From Cavia porcellus (Eukaryota > Chordata > Mammalia > Rodentia > Caviidae): a stretch of DNA of 64,000 nt. The stretch spans positions 79,803,982 to 79,867,981 of the forward strand of contig NW_026947484.1 of NCBI RefSeq assembly GCF_034190915.1, written 5' to 3'. A program made the translations under genes and the position numbers. The stretch's first letter is position 1. The number at the start of each line of letters is the position of its first letter. Below the pieces are notes generated by a model. That model was not told the DNA's origin and searched no databases. It saw nothing but the letters and a program-made list of their open reading frames with translations. Positions 38,205 to 51,344 of this stretch are shown here, one piece after another.

Positions 38205-38280
38205 TTACCTCTTTAACCAACTGTCAGGACCAAGGACTTGTCCACATGTGAGTGGACAGACCTTACCTCTTTAACCAACT
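38205..38280. repeat. 18-bp direct repeat flanking a 40-bp hairpin-bearing segment
   Basis: The word ttacctctttaaccaact occurs perfectly at 38205-38222 and 38263-38280. The intervening 40 bp contain the inverted pair gtccac (38240-38245) and gtggac (38252-38257) with a 6-nt loop. The arrangement looks like a target-site duplication around a very short insertion, or a local templated duplication. Confidence 0.8.
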
Positions 38281-38505
38281 TTATTAAGGCATGACTTGCA
38301 TTCCATGAATTTGCCCATTTAAAAAAATTAAAAGTGAAAACCAATGATTTTCCGTAAATATACTGAGGTGTGCAACTCTTACTGTACCCAGTTTTAGAAC
38401 ATTTTCATCATCCTAATGAGAGTTCTTATATCCATTTACAGTTAATTCTTGTTCCTATCCTCAACTACAGACAACCTCTAATTTATCTTCTGCAAAAAAC
38501 TGATA
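38265..38505. repeat. Ancient L1 (L1M-type) fragment
   Basis: The segment aactttattaaggcatgact, then 'aatttgcccatttaaaaaaattaaaagtg', 'cccagttttagaacattttcatcatcc' and 'caactacagacaacctctaatttatcttctg' resembles the common mammalian L1M module (ctttattgagatataattgac.., gaacattttcatcacccc, gcaaccactaatctactttctg). Confidence 0.5.
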
Positions 38506-39118
38506 CTTAAAGGACTCCTCAGTCAGATACACGACTGATCAAATATGTGCCATTCTTCCTGGGCATTTAATAAAAATCAGTAAGGATCTGTGCCAGAATT
38601 TGGGCATCTGTCAGCTGCTGTGTGCACTTGAAAATCATTTGTTAAATTTATTTTTCCTTAACAATTTTCTATCCTATTGAAACATCAATATTAGTATATA
38701 AGAATAACTATGCCAGCATATTTATTGCTTCATTTATTGTAGGGCAGGAAACAGGACACGTGCTTGAGTCCTCAGTTATAACACATCAGTACTTCAGCTA
38801 TGACTCAATTGTTAGCGATGTGGCACAGGTATGTAAACTGACCTTCAGAGTCATCCCCATCAGACTGCCAAAAGGGAAAAACAATGTGATGAGAAATATG
38901 AGTAGTATGACTCCCAATGTTATAAGAAAAAAATCACCTATGTTTATATTTCTATAACCATAAATAATGATGAACACCAAATTCTTAATGCTGTTTTAAG
39001 AGGGTATGTAATGGGTTCAGGAGGTATAGAAAACACTGGGGGGTGAGCAAACAGTGCTGGGCTGTTTGAAAAAAAAAACGCATAAATTATATCTTTAAAA
39101 AGTATAATATATTGTTCA

Positions 39119-39197
39119 GGGCTGGGGACTTAGCTCAGTGGCATAAGCGCCTGCCTGGCAATCGTGAGGTTGTGAGTCCGATCCCCGGTTTTAAAAG
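39119..39197 (+). repeat. ID-like tRNA-derived SINE
   Basis: It starts gggctggggacttagctcag and ends gagtccgatccccggttt. The A box (tagctcagtgg) and a mutated B box (gtccgatcc) are visible. The flanks ataatatattgttca and ataattatattgtcca look like a target-site duplication, supporting a real insertion. The core cgcctgcctggca and gaggttgtgag is shared with the SINE near 63785. Confidence 0.85.
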
Positions 39198-39199
39198 AA

Positions 39200-42100
39200 A
39201 TAATTATATTGTCCATAAATTAAGATTTGCTTCCTTCACCTCATCAAAAAGCTATATTCTTATGGTTTTCCAAATTTGAGGGCTAAAATATGATTTGCAT
39301 TCTTGTGATCTGTTATAACTTAAAGATTTTTTAAAACTAGATTTCAAATCCACTGCTTCTAACATAATGGGAGGACCTTGACAGTATGATTTTGTTGTGT
39401 AGCAGCAGTAGCATGCTAGTGAGAATAAAACCTTACTTTATTGGCTCCAAACTTACTCTAACGAAATGGGGCAGTAAGATACCCTAAATGTTTGGACTTC
39501 TGTGCTAAGGAGATGCAGTCCAACAGTGCTGTTTCAAGTCTCACTGTGGTTTAATTAAATAAGCAAAATGCATCAGTAAAACAAAAAAGGAGTTTTAAAA
39601 TAGGAGCTAGCATTTTCAACTTCACAAAGTAAAATGCCAGCTATGCGTACATGTATAAATTCCACATTTGTATGACAGACTGCCTATAAAAACACCTAAT
39701 AGAAGTATATTTGCAAAGATGTGTGATTGAACCATTCAAATGGTAGTTTAAAGCTCAACAAGGTTCTGTTGTTCTAACTTGTTTCACAGATAAGGTTTCT
39801 TTCTCTTTATAAAGTCTTGTCATGTTTGTTGGCTTCATTATTATTATTTACAAAATAAAATTTTAAGTATTACATCCAGGGAATCATGGATATGATATTG
39901 TGCAACCCAGTTAATTACTGGAAGCTGGAAAGACTCAGACAACCACTGTAGATCATCAAATAAAAATATTTTACCATTATTGCTAAAAAGAAAGTCAATC
40001 TTCAATTCCAGGGCAACAAGTCAGAATTACCAACTACATTAGGTGTATTTAGGCAGTTATTCAATCCACTCAGATTTAGATTGGGATGCCTGGGTAAAAT
40101 TTAAATAGGAGTGAGCAAGCAAATTTAAATATGACTCTATGGAAGCGAGAGACCAAACACCCCTTAGCAAAACGTGTTAGGCTCTATCAACATCGCTTGC
40201 TGCTTTTTCCACTGTGTCACAGAAGCAACTGTGAGGACCAATGACTTGTCCTTGTTTGAGTTACAGAACTAAAGCCAAAGCCTTGACTCATCTCTGGTTC
40301 ATTTTTACCCCGAGCTTCCTTTGTCACCAAGGTGTAGAGTAATGAAATGCATACGACCCGGCAAACAGAACAATGAACCTCACTGTTCAAAGAAGGTAAA
40401 ACAGATGATTAATTTGTCAGCACAAAGTGAAGACTCAGAAGCCTGAAATATCAATCTCTTGTTCAGCCTATTATTCTTTCTCTGTATAAAAGGCTGCTTA
40501 GAATTCACATTCAGGTAAGAAATGCATAAGTTCAAAGGCGAGCAGTCCTTGCGCTGCACTCCCTATACCAGGCAGGAAACACCTTCAAGGAAGAAAGCAC
40601 TTGGGCAAAGGATTAAGTACCCAGTGTTTCCACCCACAGTAGATCTTCTTTTGATCTTGCACACATCAGATACACATCTGCTTAACTTGATCAGAATTAA
40701 CAGAAGGTAATCAGGATCAATTCCATGAAAGCAGAAATCTCAGGACCATGATGTGATTGTTGCTTACAGCATTAGCTGTGCTGAGGCCTCCAGAAGCTCA
40801 GGCCAGGCCTTAGCTGCTTCTGGTGCTCTTACCTTCTCAACAAAACAGAATGACTGAAGGACTCAGCTTGCTAGGTATGAATGAACCAAAATAACTTGGG
40901 TTCCTTGTTTTTGAGTTCCATGCCCATCTTGTTAGAAGCTCCAAATGGTTCTCTCAGAATCACCCATTCTGCCTGAGAAGTTAGAGAGTCCAGCACCACT
41001 GTCCAGAAATTGAGTAAAATTTAAAAAGAGGCATTATCACAACACACGTTTAGGGCTTTAAACAGATTCCATTATTTTGCATTTGGGGACAAGTTTGTAC
41101 CTTGGTCAATAAATGCTACCTGTGAAAAAATACTCTATTCAGACTTGTACAATCCTGTGTATTGCAAGTCAGTGCTATGTGCTGCCAGTCACACAGAACC
41201 AGGAAGTGAGTGAGTTAGATTTACCTTTCGGCTTTGCCTACATGCAAAAAACTGGCCCATGATGTAACTGGAAAACAATTATTAAGTGTGGTTTACAGAG
41301 CTGGTACACACATAGAACTGCCAAATACCTGGCATAGATCCTTCTGCTTAAGCTCTGCTATTTCCTAAAGAGGAATGTAAACAATCCCCTCACTGTTTCA
41401 TCGATGCTGGTAAAGACCTGGGATTAAAATAGTCAAAAAGAATCTTTTAATGGTGGAAGATTTCCAAAAAAATTTAATCTTTCTACTAGGAGAATATAAA
41501 TAATTTTGATTCTTTTTTGATGGAAAACTCTGGTAATTATGGAACACAGAGTTCAAAATGTAATACTTTCTAATTAACTTGGGGTAACAAGTACATTGTT
41601 TGGAGTAGAAATGATTGTTTTGTCAACCTGTAAGTCTGCTGTAGCTACCTTCTTGAAAAATTTAGAAATAAGAGATCATCAGGGTTACAGCTGTGAGTGA
41701 GGATTCTCAAACAGGGATGAGTGATTCTGGTCTCTAAGAAGTAATTTTTCTATGTCTGATTAGCACTGAAAAAGAAAAGGACTGGTGGGTGTGGATTCCT
41801 CTGGTCCAGTAGTTTGAAGTAGGTGCAGATACACAAAGCTGGGTATGTTTGCTCTTCTATATGACCTTGGTCTTCTGGGAGAAAGAAGACAGAAGAGAAA
41901 AAAGACTCACAGGGCTCTCTCCCATCAGCACCAGCCACGCCCAGGTAGCCTTCCAGTCTACAGGAAGACCCTAACCACCTCCTGCCTGATGTCACATGTC
42001 AGAAGGACTCCAAGGCAAAACTCAAATACTGAGTGTTTGAATGATGTCAATACACAAAACAACCTAGACTAAGTCAAGGTGAAACTGACCCAGCCTTAAA
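39200..42100. other. Unremarkable intron stretch
   Basis: No recognisable gene or repeat. A short word at 40232-40250 resembles the insert at 38223-38262. Open frames at 40522-40710, 41750-41995 and 41845-42072 have no recognisable domains. Confidence 0.5.
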
Positions 42101-42106
42101 ATAAAA

Positions 42107-42270
42107 CAAACAGCCAAATATTGTAGGGCATGCCTGAAATCCCAGCACTCAGAAGGCTGAGGAAGAAGATGGCTATAAGTTTGAGGCTACCCTGGCCTAC
42201 ATAGAGAGTTCAAGGCTTGCCCAAACTAGGTATGGAGGCCCTGTCTCAAAAAAAAAAAAAAAAAAAAAAA
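42107..42270 (+). repeat. B1-type (7SL-derived) SINE with poly(A)
   Basis: The segment 'gtagggcatgcctgaaatcccagcactcagaaggctgagg', then gtttgaggctaccctggcct, then ggaggccctgtctc and a run of about 23 A is a canonical 7SL/B1 body with tail. The internal wording differs from mouse B1 consensus. Confidence 0.92.
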
Positions 42271-42932
42271 TTACTCATTTTTATGCAGTTATCACTTACC
42301 TAAAAATGGCACTGTTGAGAAATGAAAAAATTCTAACCTATTTGTGGAAACCAGTAACAAGTGCCTTATAGAAGAAAGAGAGGAAAATGAAAAGAGACAT
42401 GTTGTACCACAGAAACACAGATGCAAAAGATGTGCCAGGGTGCTGCTAGCACCGTGACCTCCAGGATTCACACAATAAAGGACTCTGTGGCACACAGGTA
42501 GCATGACAGGCACACAGCTATCAGACTGACATATCATTGCTGTGCTACTAGGTATTTTAACACTTAAACCTGTAATAATTACTCTTTGAAAAGGATTGTC
42601 TTGTATGTAAGTGACAAGTGAGCCGGGCATTAAATTCTATCACACTTTAGGATGCTGGCCTGTTTTGCTGTCCTCCTAAAGTTGAAAAGAAAGGAACTGG
42701 CTCCTATCCCACCCTTCTGAGTTAGGCCAGCAGTGGTCACTGGAGTCGAACTGGAGGTGCTCATAACAAAAGAACACTGAAAAACAGGCATGTTTCTGCA
42801 ATCTGTGGTATGCAGAGAGGTTTCCACTCAGATGTTTAGGACACACACCGTTCACATTACACAGCAGCTGGAGTAGTTTTCATATGGAGGCTAAAATATC
42901 ACTTAAACGGATGCTACTCCTCAGAACACTGG

Positions 42933-43026
42933 ACCTGGGATAGGAGTATAGATCAGTGTTGAAGCAATTGCCTAGCATGTGTAAAGCCCTGGGTTCCATC
43001 CCTGGCACAACACAAGGGCAAAAAAG
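42933..43026 (+). repeat. ID-like tRNA-derived SINE
   Basis: The segment cctgggataggagtatagat, then cagtgttgaagcaattgcc, tagcatgtgtaaagccctggg and 'ttccatccctggcacaacacaa' matches ID-type SINEs (ggctggggatgtagctcagtgg, gcttgcctagcatg, gccctgggttcgatccc). Confidence 0.8.
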
Positions 43027-43029
43027 AGA

Positions 43030-46000
43030 ATCCTGAATTTCTTAGCTATTTATAAAACATAAAGAAATTCTAGTTGAGGGAGTAGTGCCTGATTTTGGAA
43101 AGACGAAACTAGATATAACCGTCCTCCCACCACACACACACACCCAATACCCCACACACTAAAGTATGAGACTGTTCTCTGTCTCAGTGTAAAACTTGTG
43201 CATATGACAAAATGCCCCAATTTGTTCCATTAATAAAACTTTTAACTTCCCTCACCTCATTCTATACTCTGGCTATTGATTACTTCTAGATCCTATGAAT
43301 GAGGAAGTGGGTAGTGTATAAACCTTGCTCCGTTTTGGAGTATATGCTAGCTGTTTCAGGTCAAAAAGGCCTGTGTTACAGATAATGATGTCCCAAACAA
43401 GGGGCTCCTAACTGAAGGATAGATTTCTCACTTAGTACTTAGTGCCAGCCAACTTCTGTATCTGGTTTCTCCACTGAGGGCTTTCTGTCTGATTGTGTAT
43501 GGATTATCATGAGTCACTCCTAAGATCAACTATATTTAGGCACTCTTCCTTGTCAAGCAAGCAGTATGAAGTATGGTGGGGAGGAAAACTTCAGAGTGTC
43601 AGAGTGTTATTAGAAAACTCTGTGTGCTTAGCTTGTATCTTTATTAGTAAGTATGTATTTTCTTATTCTCAACTTCTATTAAAAATGATTTAAGACAGAC
43701 TTCACCTACAGAAAAAGAGGTTTTGATCTCTGGGTTGCAGTAATTTTTTCCAAGCCGCATGTTCAATGAGTACAAGACTGTTCTCATGAATCCAGCTTCT
43801 AACACGAGCTCCAGTAGCTGATCAAACCACAATGCTTGACCCAGTCCTCCACACCTGACACCACCCACGAGGTGTATGTACATGTGAAAATCCTCTCAAG
43901 AACAATAATTCACTAGAAGGACCCACATAACCCACTGAAACTACTATATTCATGATTATGATCAATTACAGAAAAATACATTTTAAAATCAATCAAGGAA
44001 GAGAGGTAAGAGGCAGACTGGCAAAGTTCCAAAGGCAAATGCTTCCATTCTCTTGAAACATGTGACCTTCCTCAAAATGATGTGTGACAATATTCAGGGA
44101 ATATTTTCATTCAGGGAAGGCCACTTGAGCTTTGGCATTCTGAGTTTTTATTGGGCCTTGTTATATATCATCATCAACTGATTGCTGAGGTGGTCAATAT
44201 CAGCCTTCTGACTAGTATTAAGTGACCCAAGACCACTCCTGTAAATTGCCTGGTTGGTCTTCTTGGGATAACCAATCCAATCCTAACACAGGGATCACTG
44301 GTCCAACCTTAGATCTGGTATCTTACACTAAACAAAGACATTCCGATCAGATATGAATATAAATTAACTCCCAGACACCAAAAACAAGAGAACTCTCTTT
44401 AGGTAAGGATAACTTGTTTATCAAATAAATACTTTACCTGTTTTTATCGCACATGCTATTTCTAAAATGAGAATCATGGAGGAAGAGCTTAAAAAATATA
44501 CACAATTTCATACTACTACATAGTTAAAAAAAGGAAAATATTAGTTTTCAATTTTTAGTTTTGCAAATTTTATATACTTAACTGCATTTCTGAAAGCTAA
44601 CCATTTTTTTATTGTAACCTTCTGGACCTACGTTAGATTTCTGAAAAGGAAATTTTTATAAAATCAACAATTCATGAGCTCCAATCACTTATGATTCCTG
44701 TAAGTATGAAAAATAAGTGAACATATGGTACAAATTCTCACTCATTTCTACTTTATTTTACAAGTAAGATGTGTAAAGCTCTTCAAGACCTTCTTTTCCA
44801 TACATGAAAACAAAGCGAAGAGTTCTGGATTTACACCTTTTTTTCCCCAACATGAATTTTTATGAATTACATACAGCAGCAGGTCAGGAACTGGTATTCA
44901 AAAATTAGTGAATGGTTTCTACTGCAATCAACAAATCTGAGGAATACAAAGCCACTGTGGTTTAATTTCATCTTTCTTCTTCTTTACTAAGGTACAGAAC
45001 CTTCCTCCGATGCAGTTAATGGTGGGATGCTGTTAGAAGCTGTTAGAGTATCTGGTCTACATATACAATACAATAGAAAACTGAATAATCTCTTCTCAAT
45101 TTGAAATTTCTATTTCATAGTAATTTTAATGAAATTAAGTCAGGAAGTGTGTATAGAAAACTAAGGTACATTATGCTCTTAGCCACTGTTGATTTCCTAT
45201 TATCATGCTTTGAAATTCTATATCACTTGCACTGTTTTGTTTTGATTGGCTTTATTCTATTTTCTTTTGCTTGGTTTTATTCTCTTTAAAATAAAGGAAA
45301 AAAACCTATCCTATAGACAGAAACATATGGTTTCTGCTATTTTTTCTCTGAGTTAATCAACACAATTTGTATCCTCAGAAAATCCAATGGCTCACATATA
45401 CAGAAGCCTGAAAGAGTACTGTTGAAATTTGTAATGTAACTATGATTACAAGTTAAAAGAACAACAGTCATGTGTTTCTTCCACCTAGGAAGTGTTAAAG
45501 TTTATGGATTGCAGCTGAGGGGGAATTAAGGTCTTTCTTTGCACATTTCACTATGCCTGTGAAGCTGAAAAAGAAATGAATTCACTTGCTAAAGGATGTA
45601 GTTAGCTCAGGCAACTTCACTGTCTTAGTGGGAAAATGTGCTTTTACATCATCAGTTAGGCAGAAGTGCTAAGGATCTGTGTATGCTTACCAAAAGAAGG
45701 TGCTAGAGCTGAAAAGGTTAAAACCACTGCCTAACTATCTGAAAAGTATTACTAACTGCCAGTGGGAATCCTATTCAGTAAAAGCCCTTATTGCTTTGTC
45801 TGTCCAGGTGGCCTTGACTTTTTAGAATACCACCTCTAGCCCTTGCTGACCTCTGGGAAGAACACTTTGTTTTGTTTTTGAATTTGCTTGGTATCTCCTT
45901 AGTGCAAGCTTGTTTCTTAAACCTCTCAAGTAAAATACCTTAAATAGACTGTATATTAAGGGTAACGTAAGTGTTACCCTTAAGGTTTCACTATCCTTTT

Positions 46001-49000
46001 CTACATCAACATTTTCAGCTCTGTTCTATGTGACTGTGGTTGTCCATCTTGACATTCTTACAGATTCACTAGGAAAACAAAACAAAATCAAAAACAAAAA
46101 CACCCTATCATATAAGGACTCTACAAGAAGTATCACGACATTCAAAACCTCTTTCCACTTCCACAGTCCTCATTTAAAAAAAACTGCACCTGTCAGTAAA
46201 ACATAGCTATATTAGGGAAATGTAAGCTAAACTGCTAAGGTAAATCAGTTTAAAAAAAAAAACAACTAAATCCGTGTAGGTGACAACTATAATTCTGCTG
46301 TTGTCTTACGAGATCAGTAGCCAATTATGTCCTGGCAGGCCATATGTGTATTTATAAATATATCTGCTAATGTAAAGGTCGTGCTGCTCACTGTTCAGGG
46401 AAATCAGGCACATTTGGAACCATCCTTAGAAGATTTTGGGTTTTTAAAAAAAATATTTTGACAATTTGTGACAAATGCAATCCTGCCCCCATATGTTTTG
46501 TACTATTTAAAGGGAAATGACACCCAGTTGCCTTCACAGCAACACACAAATTCTGTGGGTTTTTTTTTTTTAATAATGAAGTCAGAAGATAGGAAGAAAG
46601 TTACCTGCCATACATATTTTAAAAAAGATAAATATCTTTTTGAACTTTATATATCTATACTAGCCCAAAGGCTAGTTTCCAAAATCTATGACTGCTCAAG
46701 ACATAGGATATCATGGAAACTTTTCTTCCAAATTGGAAAAGAAACTGGAAAAATAATTGGAATGACAGCAGAATGATGGCAGATTCTTGCCATAAAATTC
46801 TGTCTTCTGTCCCCCTGTCTGTTTTTTCTGTTCAGCAACTCCTTTTCCCTTTTCTAAGCATGGGAAGAAAAGAGACCCTGCTTAGATGTTCCCTCTAACA
46901 ACCTCTGCAGAAATTTCCCATAAACTAATTTAGAACATCTCTATCAAGAAAAAGCGTAACATTGTAAGACGACATGAGCCAGAAGTCCAGAATAAACTCC
47001 CAAGTCTACATACCCATTTATTTGTATCTTACCCCATTCCTTAGTAGCAAAGAAATAAAAAGGTGTCTCTTTAGCATTGAGGACAGAAACTTTCCAAAAA
47101 AACAATAGCCAAACAAAGAATAAAACCACAATCAGAAGACATCTTTGGGGGAGAGTTTCCAACAAGATGGAAAGGTATGAAAATATTTTGAGAGAACTTG
47201 TTTAATTGCTCAGCAAAGCTTTCCATTCAATTTAGCCCACAAATCAGAATAACCATGACAGATGGCTCCAGCTAGTTAAAGAAAAAAAAAGAAAAAGGAG
47301 AAAATTAGCTAAACTTTCATAGAACGCAGCCTTCTGTTCTCCTACTCTGAGGTTTGTGCAGTTTGTTTAGCACGCTTTGAACCGCGGGCTGCTAGTTGGT
47401 GACCAGCTTTCACTTGGAGTCTGCAGAATTCACACCACTTGCTACCATATGCTCACAACTCCAAGCGGGGCGAGATACTGTCAGTTCGGATGACAGAAGA
47501 CCTCACAGTCCCCTCCCCCAGCCACATCAGATTCCCTGTGTTACACACCAAGCAATGTTTCAAACATGAGGACGTAGAGAGCGCTCAGCTCTATCAGGTT
47601 TGCCATCTCTTTATACCAGAAAAAAACCCGTATCTGATGCTATAATTACAACCCTAATGGACACACTTAATTTATTTTGGAGAACTGAAGTTGATATCTA
47701 CTAGTGCTATTATTAAAAAGACTAATGAGAGCTGCTTGGGTAAGAAAAGAAAAGATTTATTGAATTCCTTTTGGCACCCGGCACAGCTTAGTAATTTTGA
47801 GAGGCCATCAAAACAGCAGATATATACCCTGCTCAGATGTGCTGTACAGAATGTGAGCTGGGTTTCAGATTTTCAATAACAAATCTGTCACTCCGATTTT
47901 AATTAGACGGCTTAAAGCAGCTACATCAATAATGGCAGAATGACGGCTTAGTTCAAAGATCATAGAGATGTTACTCTACTTTAATAGTTCTTTTATGCAA
48001 GTACATATTTCAGAAGTTTGCAAGGCATTCATCTTGACTACCCCTTTCACCAAAGAGGAGAAAAAAATATTCTTAATTGAATTGAACCACGAACAGTAGC
48101 AGTCATCACCATTTCTACACCAGGCTGTTGCATCCAGCTGGTTAGGAGGTCTAATTTCACACCACGCGACAATGAAATGCTGCTAACTTTTATTTGTGAG
48201 AGTACAATGTAATGTTTTATGACAGCAAAAGGCCAGTTGATGTGGCTGGGTGCACTCTTTTTTGATCTACACTTAGGAGACCAATAAGAGGTCTCAGTGG
48301 AGTACTGACAAGTGGAGCTTTCTCATGAAAAGTTGAGAATAGAGGGAGGACTCATGTGGGGAAGAAGGGTGAAGCTCTCTGGAGAAGTTCACATGCAACT
48401 GTGAAGACTCCTCAGCCTGTGATACTGGAAAGCAGAAGGTAACCTCAGGAGGAAGAATTGGGACCAAGGCCTCACCATTTTCTTATAGGGTGTATGTATG
48501 TGCCAAAGGTCACCACTATATTTCCACTGATAATAAACGTAATATTCCACTGCATGAATAATCCATAAATTGTTTAATCAATTCAATCTCACTGGATATT
48601 TAAACACTCAAACTATTTTGCAACGGTAAATATATTTATATACATACTAATATATAAACATGTGCTATATAACACATATATACAGTCTGTTTATTATTTT
48701 AGAATAAACTACCTTACGATAAATTTTCAGTCAGAACATCTAGGTCAAAGTATTTGCATTTTTAGAAAAAGATCTTATACATATGAAACTTCTGTTTAAT
48801 GCTTGAGAATGAAATGTGCTTTTTAGAAATATCGCTCCTAGATGAAATTCTGACAAAATAATTTAAATCTGCTACTATCACTTTCGCAGCATCATGCAAA
48901 CCTACAATTTCATCTCTGCTTTCTCTGCAATGGTGTTCTACACTCTCAAGAATAATGTGCCTATTCTCAGGACCCAATTCGTGCAAGTCACTGTGTTTCA

Positions 49001-49140
49001 GTCTCTCCTCAGTGATGTGAAGAGAGTTGTGTTGACTCCCCACGCAAATGACTAAAGTTCTTTTGTTAAGTTTTAATACTGACTTTTGTAGTATCTAAAT
49101 AGCTTAGGCTGGAGACAAAAGCCCATACTCAATGTCATTA
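43030..49140. other. Unremarkable intron stretch
   Basis: About 6 kb of AT-rich sequence with no supported gene. A perfect hairpin lies at 45956-45983. The segment 44110-44340 has a repeat-like texture that I cannot classify. Open frames such as 46468-46776 (plus) and 48762-49043 (minus) lack recognisable domains. Confidence 0.5.
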
Positions 49141-49149
49141 CATTGTTCT

Positions 49150-49225
49150 GTACCAGCTCTGCCACTTTTCAGGCAGGGACTTTGGCATGGACTTATCCTG
49201 TGTGAGCCTCCTAAGTGTCTCCACC
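49150..49225 (+). repeat. Possible MIR fragment
   Basis: The segment agctctgccacttttcagg, 'gactttggcatggacttatcctgtgtgagcctcc' parallels MIR sense (gctctgccacttactagctg.., gacttgggcaagttacttaacctctctgtgcctc). Confidence 0.4.
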
Positions 49226-49842
49226 AGGAGCCCTCCAGGATCTCTTAAAGGTTTTCCTTTGTGTCTCACTCTCCTCCATCAATCATTCAGCACAGCACTT
49301 AGCACATACTTTGATGGCTTCTTGGTTCCTTGTCCTTCTCCAACACTAAATAATCAGAGAAGAATCCATATATATCAACTTTGGTCACTACTTTCATGCA
49401 AGTCATTGAAAAACATCATTATTGAGTATCTACCTTAAAAGGTAACTGTTGTGTTCTAGATTACCTCTTTGGAAAAACAAGGGATCTAGCAGAGAGTAAC
49501 ATAGATCTCTTACAGCATATACTCCAGTGGGGGAAAGGGCAGGCCAATAGCCAAACAAGTCAATATTCAATATGGCAGATGATGATGACAGCTACGGTGG
49601 CAGAGACCCAGAACAGGATGAAGAGAGCTTGCTGCTGAGGAGCGAGGGGTCACTGGAAGAGGTGAACTGTGAAAAAAGGCTTGCTGGTGTTTAATTGGGA
49701 GAGGCCAATCTTTAAAGCTGGATCCTTCCTAATGGCTTCTAACAAAGTGTCCTAATTCAAGCACAACCCTTTGTATTAACAGCTTTGTGACAGATACTAA
49801 ATAAAGTGATATGAGTGTGTGTGCACCTGTCCACGTGTACGT

Positions 49843-49890
49843 GTGAGCTGGGAACTGAACCCAGGGTCTTGTACATGCTAAGCAATAAAG
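49843..49890 (-). repeat. ID/B2-type SINE fragment
   Basis: The segment gagctgggaactgaaccca, gggtcttgtacatgctaagc is the reverse complement of the tRNA-derived SINE B-box region (gcttagcatgtacaagaccc, tgggttcagttcccagc). Confidence 0.75.
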
Positions 49891-50716
49891 TGCATAATTT
49901 CCCAAAAGATGAAAAAGCTCCTGGTAGGAAGTCCTTAAAAACTAGTATACCAACAGACCCAAGTTCACATCCTATGTAAGTTAAATTTTCTGTCTCTTTA
50001 TCCAGAACCCATATCTATCTACTCCATCCAGAGACACAAGCTAGACCAGCAGGCTGCAATGTTGTTTTAATTCAAATCTGATGGAGCTGTGCAGCACTTG
50101 TATTGCTTTGAGTGTTTCCTCAAAGATTTTGCTGAGTGTTTAGACACCCTTGACAGCCAACACTGCACATAACCTAAACTGAACTTTACTTTTAAAGTTC
50201 ACTGATGTATCTCTGTATGTTCAGAGTAGAGATTTTTTTAAAATCATAAGGCATTTTAATTGAGATTCCTTCTCACACAGTGTAGGTAGGTCTAATGGTA
50301 AATACAAGGTAAATGTTTCTTAAAGATGTGCCTAGAAAGTACTGCTCCTGGCTCAACTGTCTACATCAGATCACTGTCCAGTCCTGCCTTCTGCACCTCG
50401 CTGCCTTTTCTTTCTCTCTCTCTTTTTTCTGTGTGCTTCCCTACTTCCAGCTGCCAGCAAGTCAGATAATTAAATGCCAAAGCAGTGACACTTGGCATTT
50501 CAATGAGTGCTCTGTATTTACTATGTGGTCGCTCTCAACAGCCCTCCTGCTCAGCATGTGTGCAGGCTCAACGCTGCTCTGCTGAACTGAAGCGCCCCTT
50601 TGTTGCCGAGCTGGACGAACTGAAGAAAGATGAACTCGGGCAGCAGCCCAGAACTGAGAGGCGGGAGTCAGCAGATTCCCCAACCTCTGTCCTCGCCACC
50701 TCTCGGAGTCTATGTC

Positions 50717-50790
50717 CTCAATTCAATTAAACAAGCATTTGTTAAGACCTTAGCCCTCTGTGTTCAGCCCTCTGCTGGGACACTTTCAGA
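50717..50790 (-). repeat. Probable L2 3' end
   Basis: The segment caattcaattaaacaagcat, ttgttaagacc, then 'ccctctgctgggacac' fits antisense L2 (attcattcaacaaatatttattgagcacc.., actgtgctaggcac). Diverged. Confidence 0.4.
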
Positions 50791-51344
50791 ATGAATTTTG
50801 TATTAAAAGGAACAGAACTTTAGGCCTTTTCATTTCAACCAGTTACTGCCAGAATATTGTAGTCTACATGATTGAAAAGTCATTTCACCTTTACAGTTCA
50901 TCCAATTTTATATGAAAGCTATTAGTCGGAACAGAAGTAGACAACGTTTGCAAAAGTAGTTTCAGTAGTCTTCCAAGGCAGTAGTTTAGACATTAGAAGA
51001 AAGACACTGTTCAAAATGTGTCTCTCTGTCCAATGCCATGTATTTAGGCTATTACCAAGCCATCATCTCTTCCTGGGGGCCCTAATGAAGCCATGTGTCT
51101 AGGTTAAGTGATCTCATATGTATTCTGACCCAGCTGCTTCTGCAGGGTCCCCTAGGCCACAGGGTATAGTAAGTAAGAACTCTGTTCACTGCCGCAGTCC
51201 CACTGCCTAGCAGGACCACAATGCACTGTTTCCATCAAACTGGCTTTGCAAGTGAGATAGTAAAGTGTTTTCGGGTGTCTTTAAGTCATATTGTACTAAA
51301 TTTGCTCCTATAATTATCAATGATTATTAAATTCACAGGTAATT

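Noticed and set aside
39119..39197. Candidate tRNA gene from A-box and B-box motifs
   Set aside because: The termini, A-rich 3' flank and target-duplication-like flanks mark a tRNA-derived SINE; the cloverleaf is degraded.
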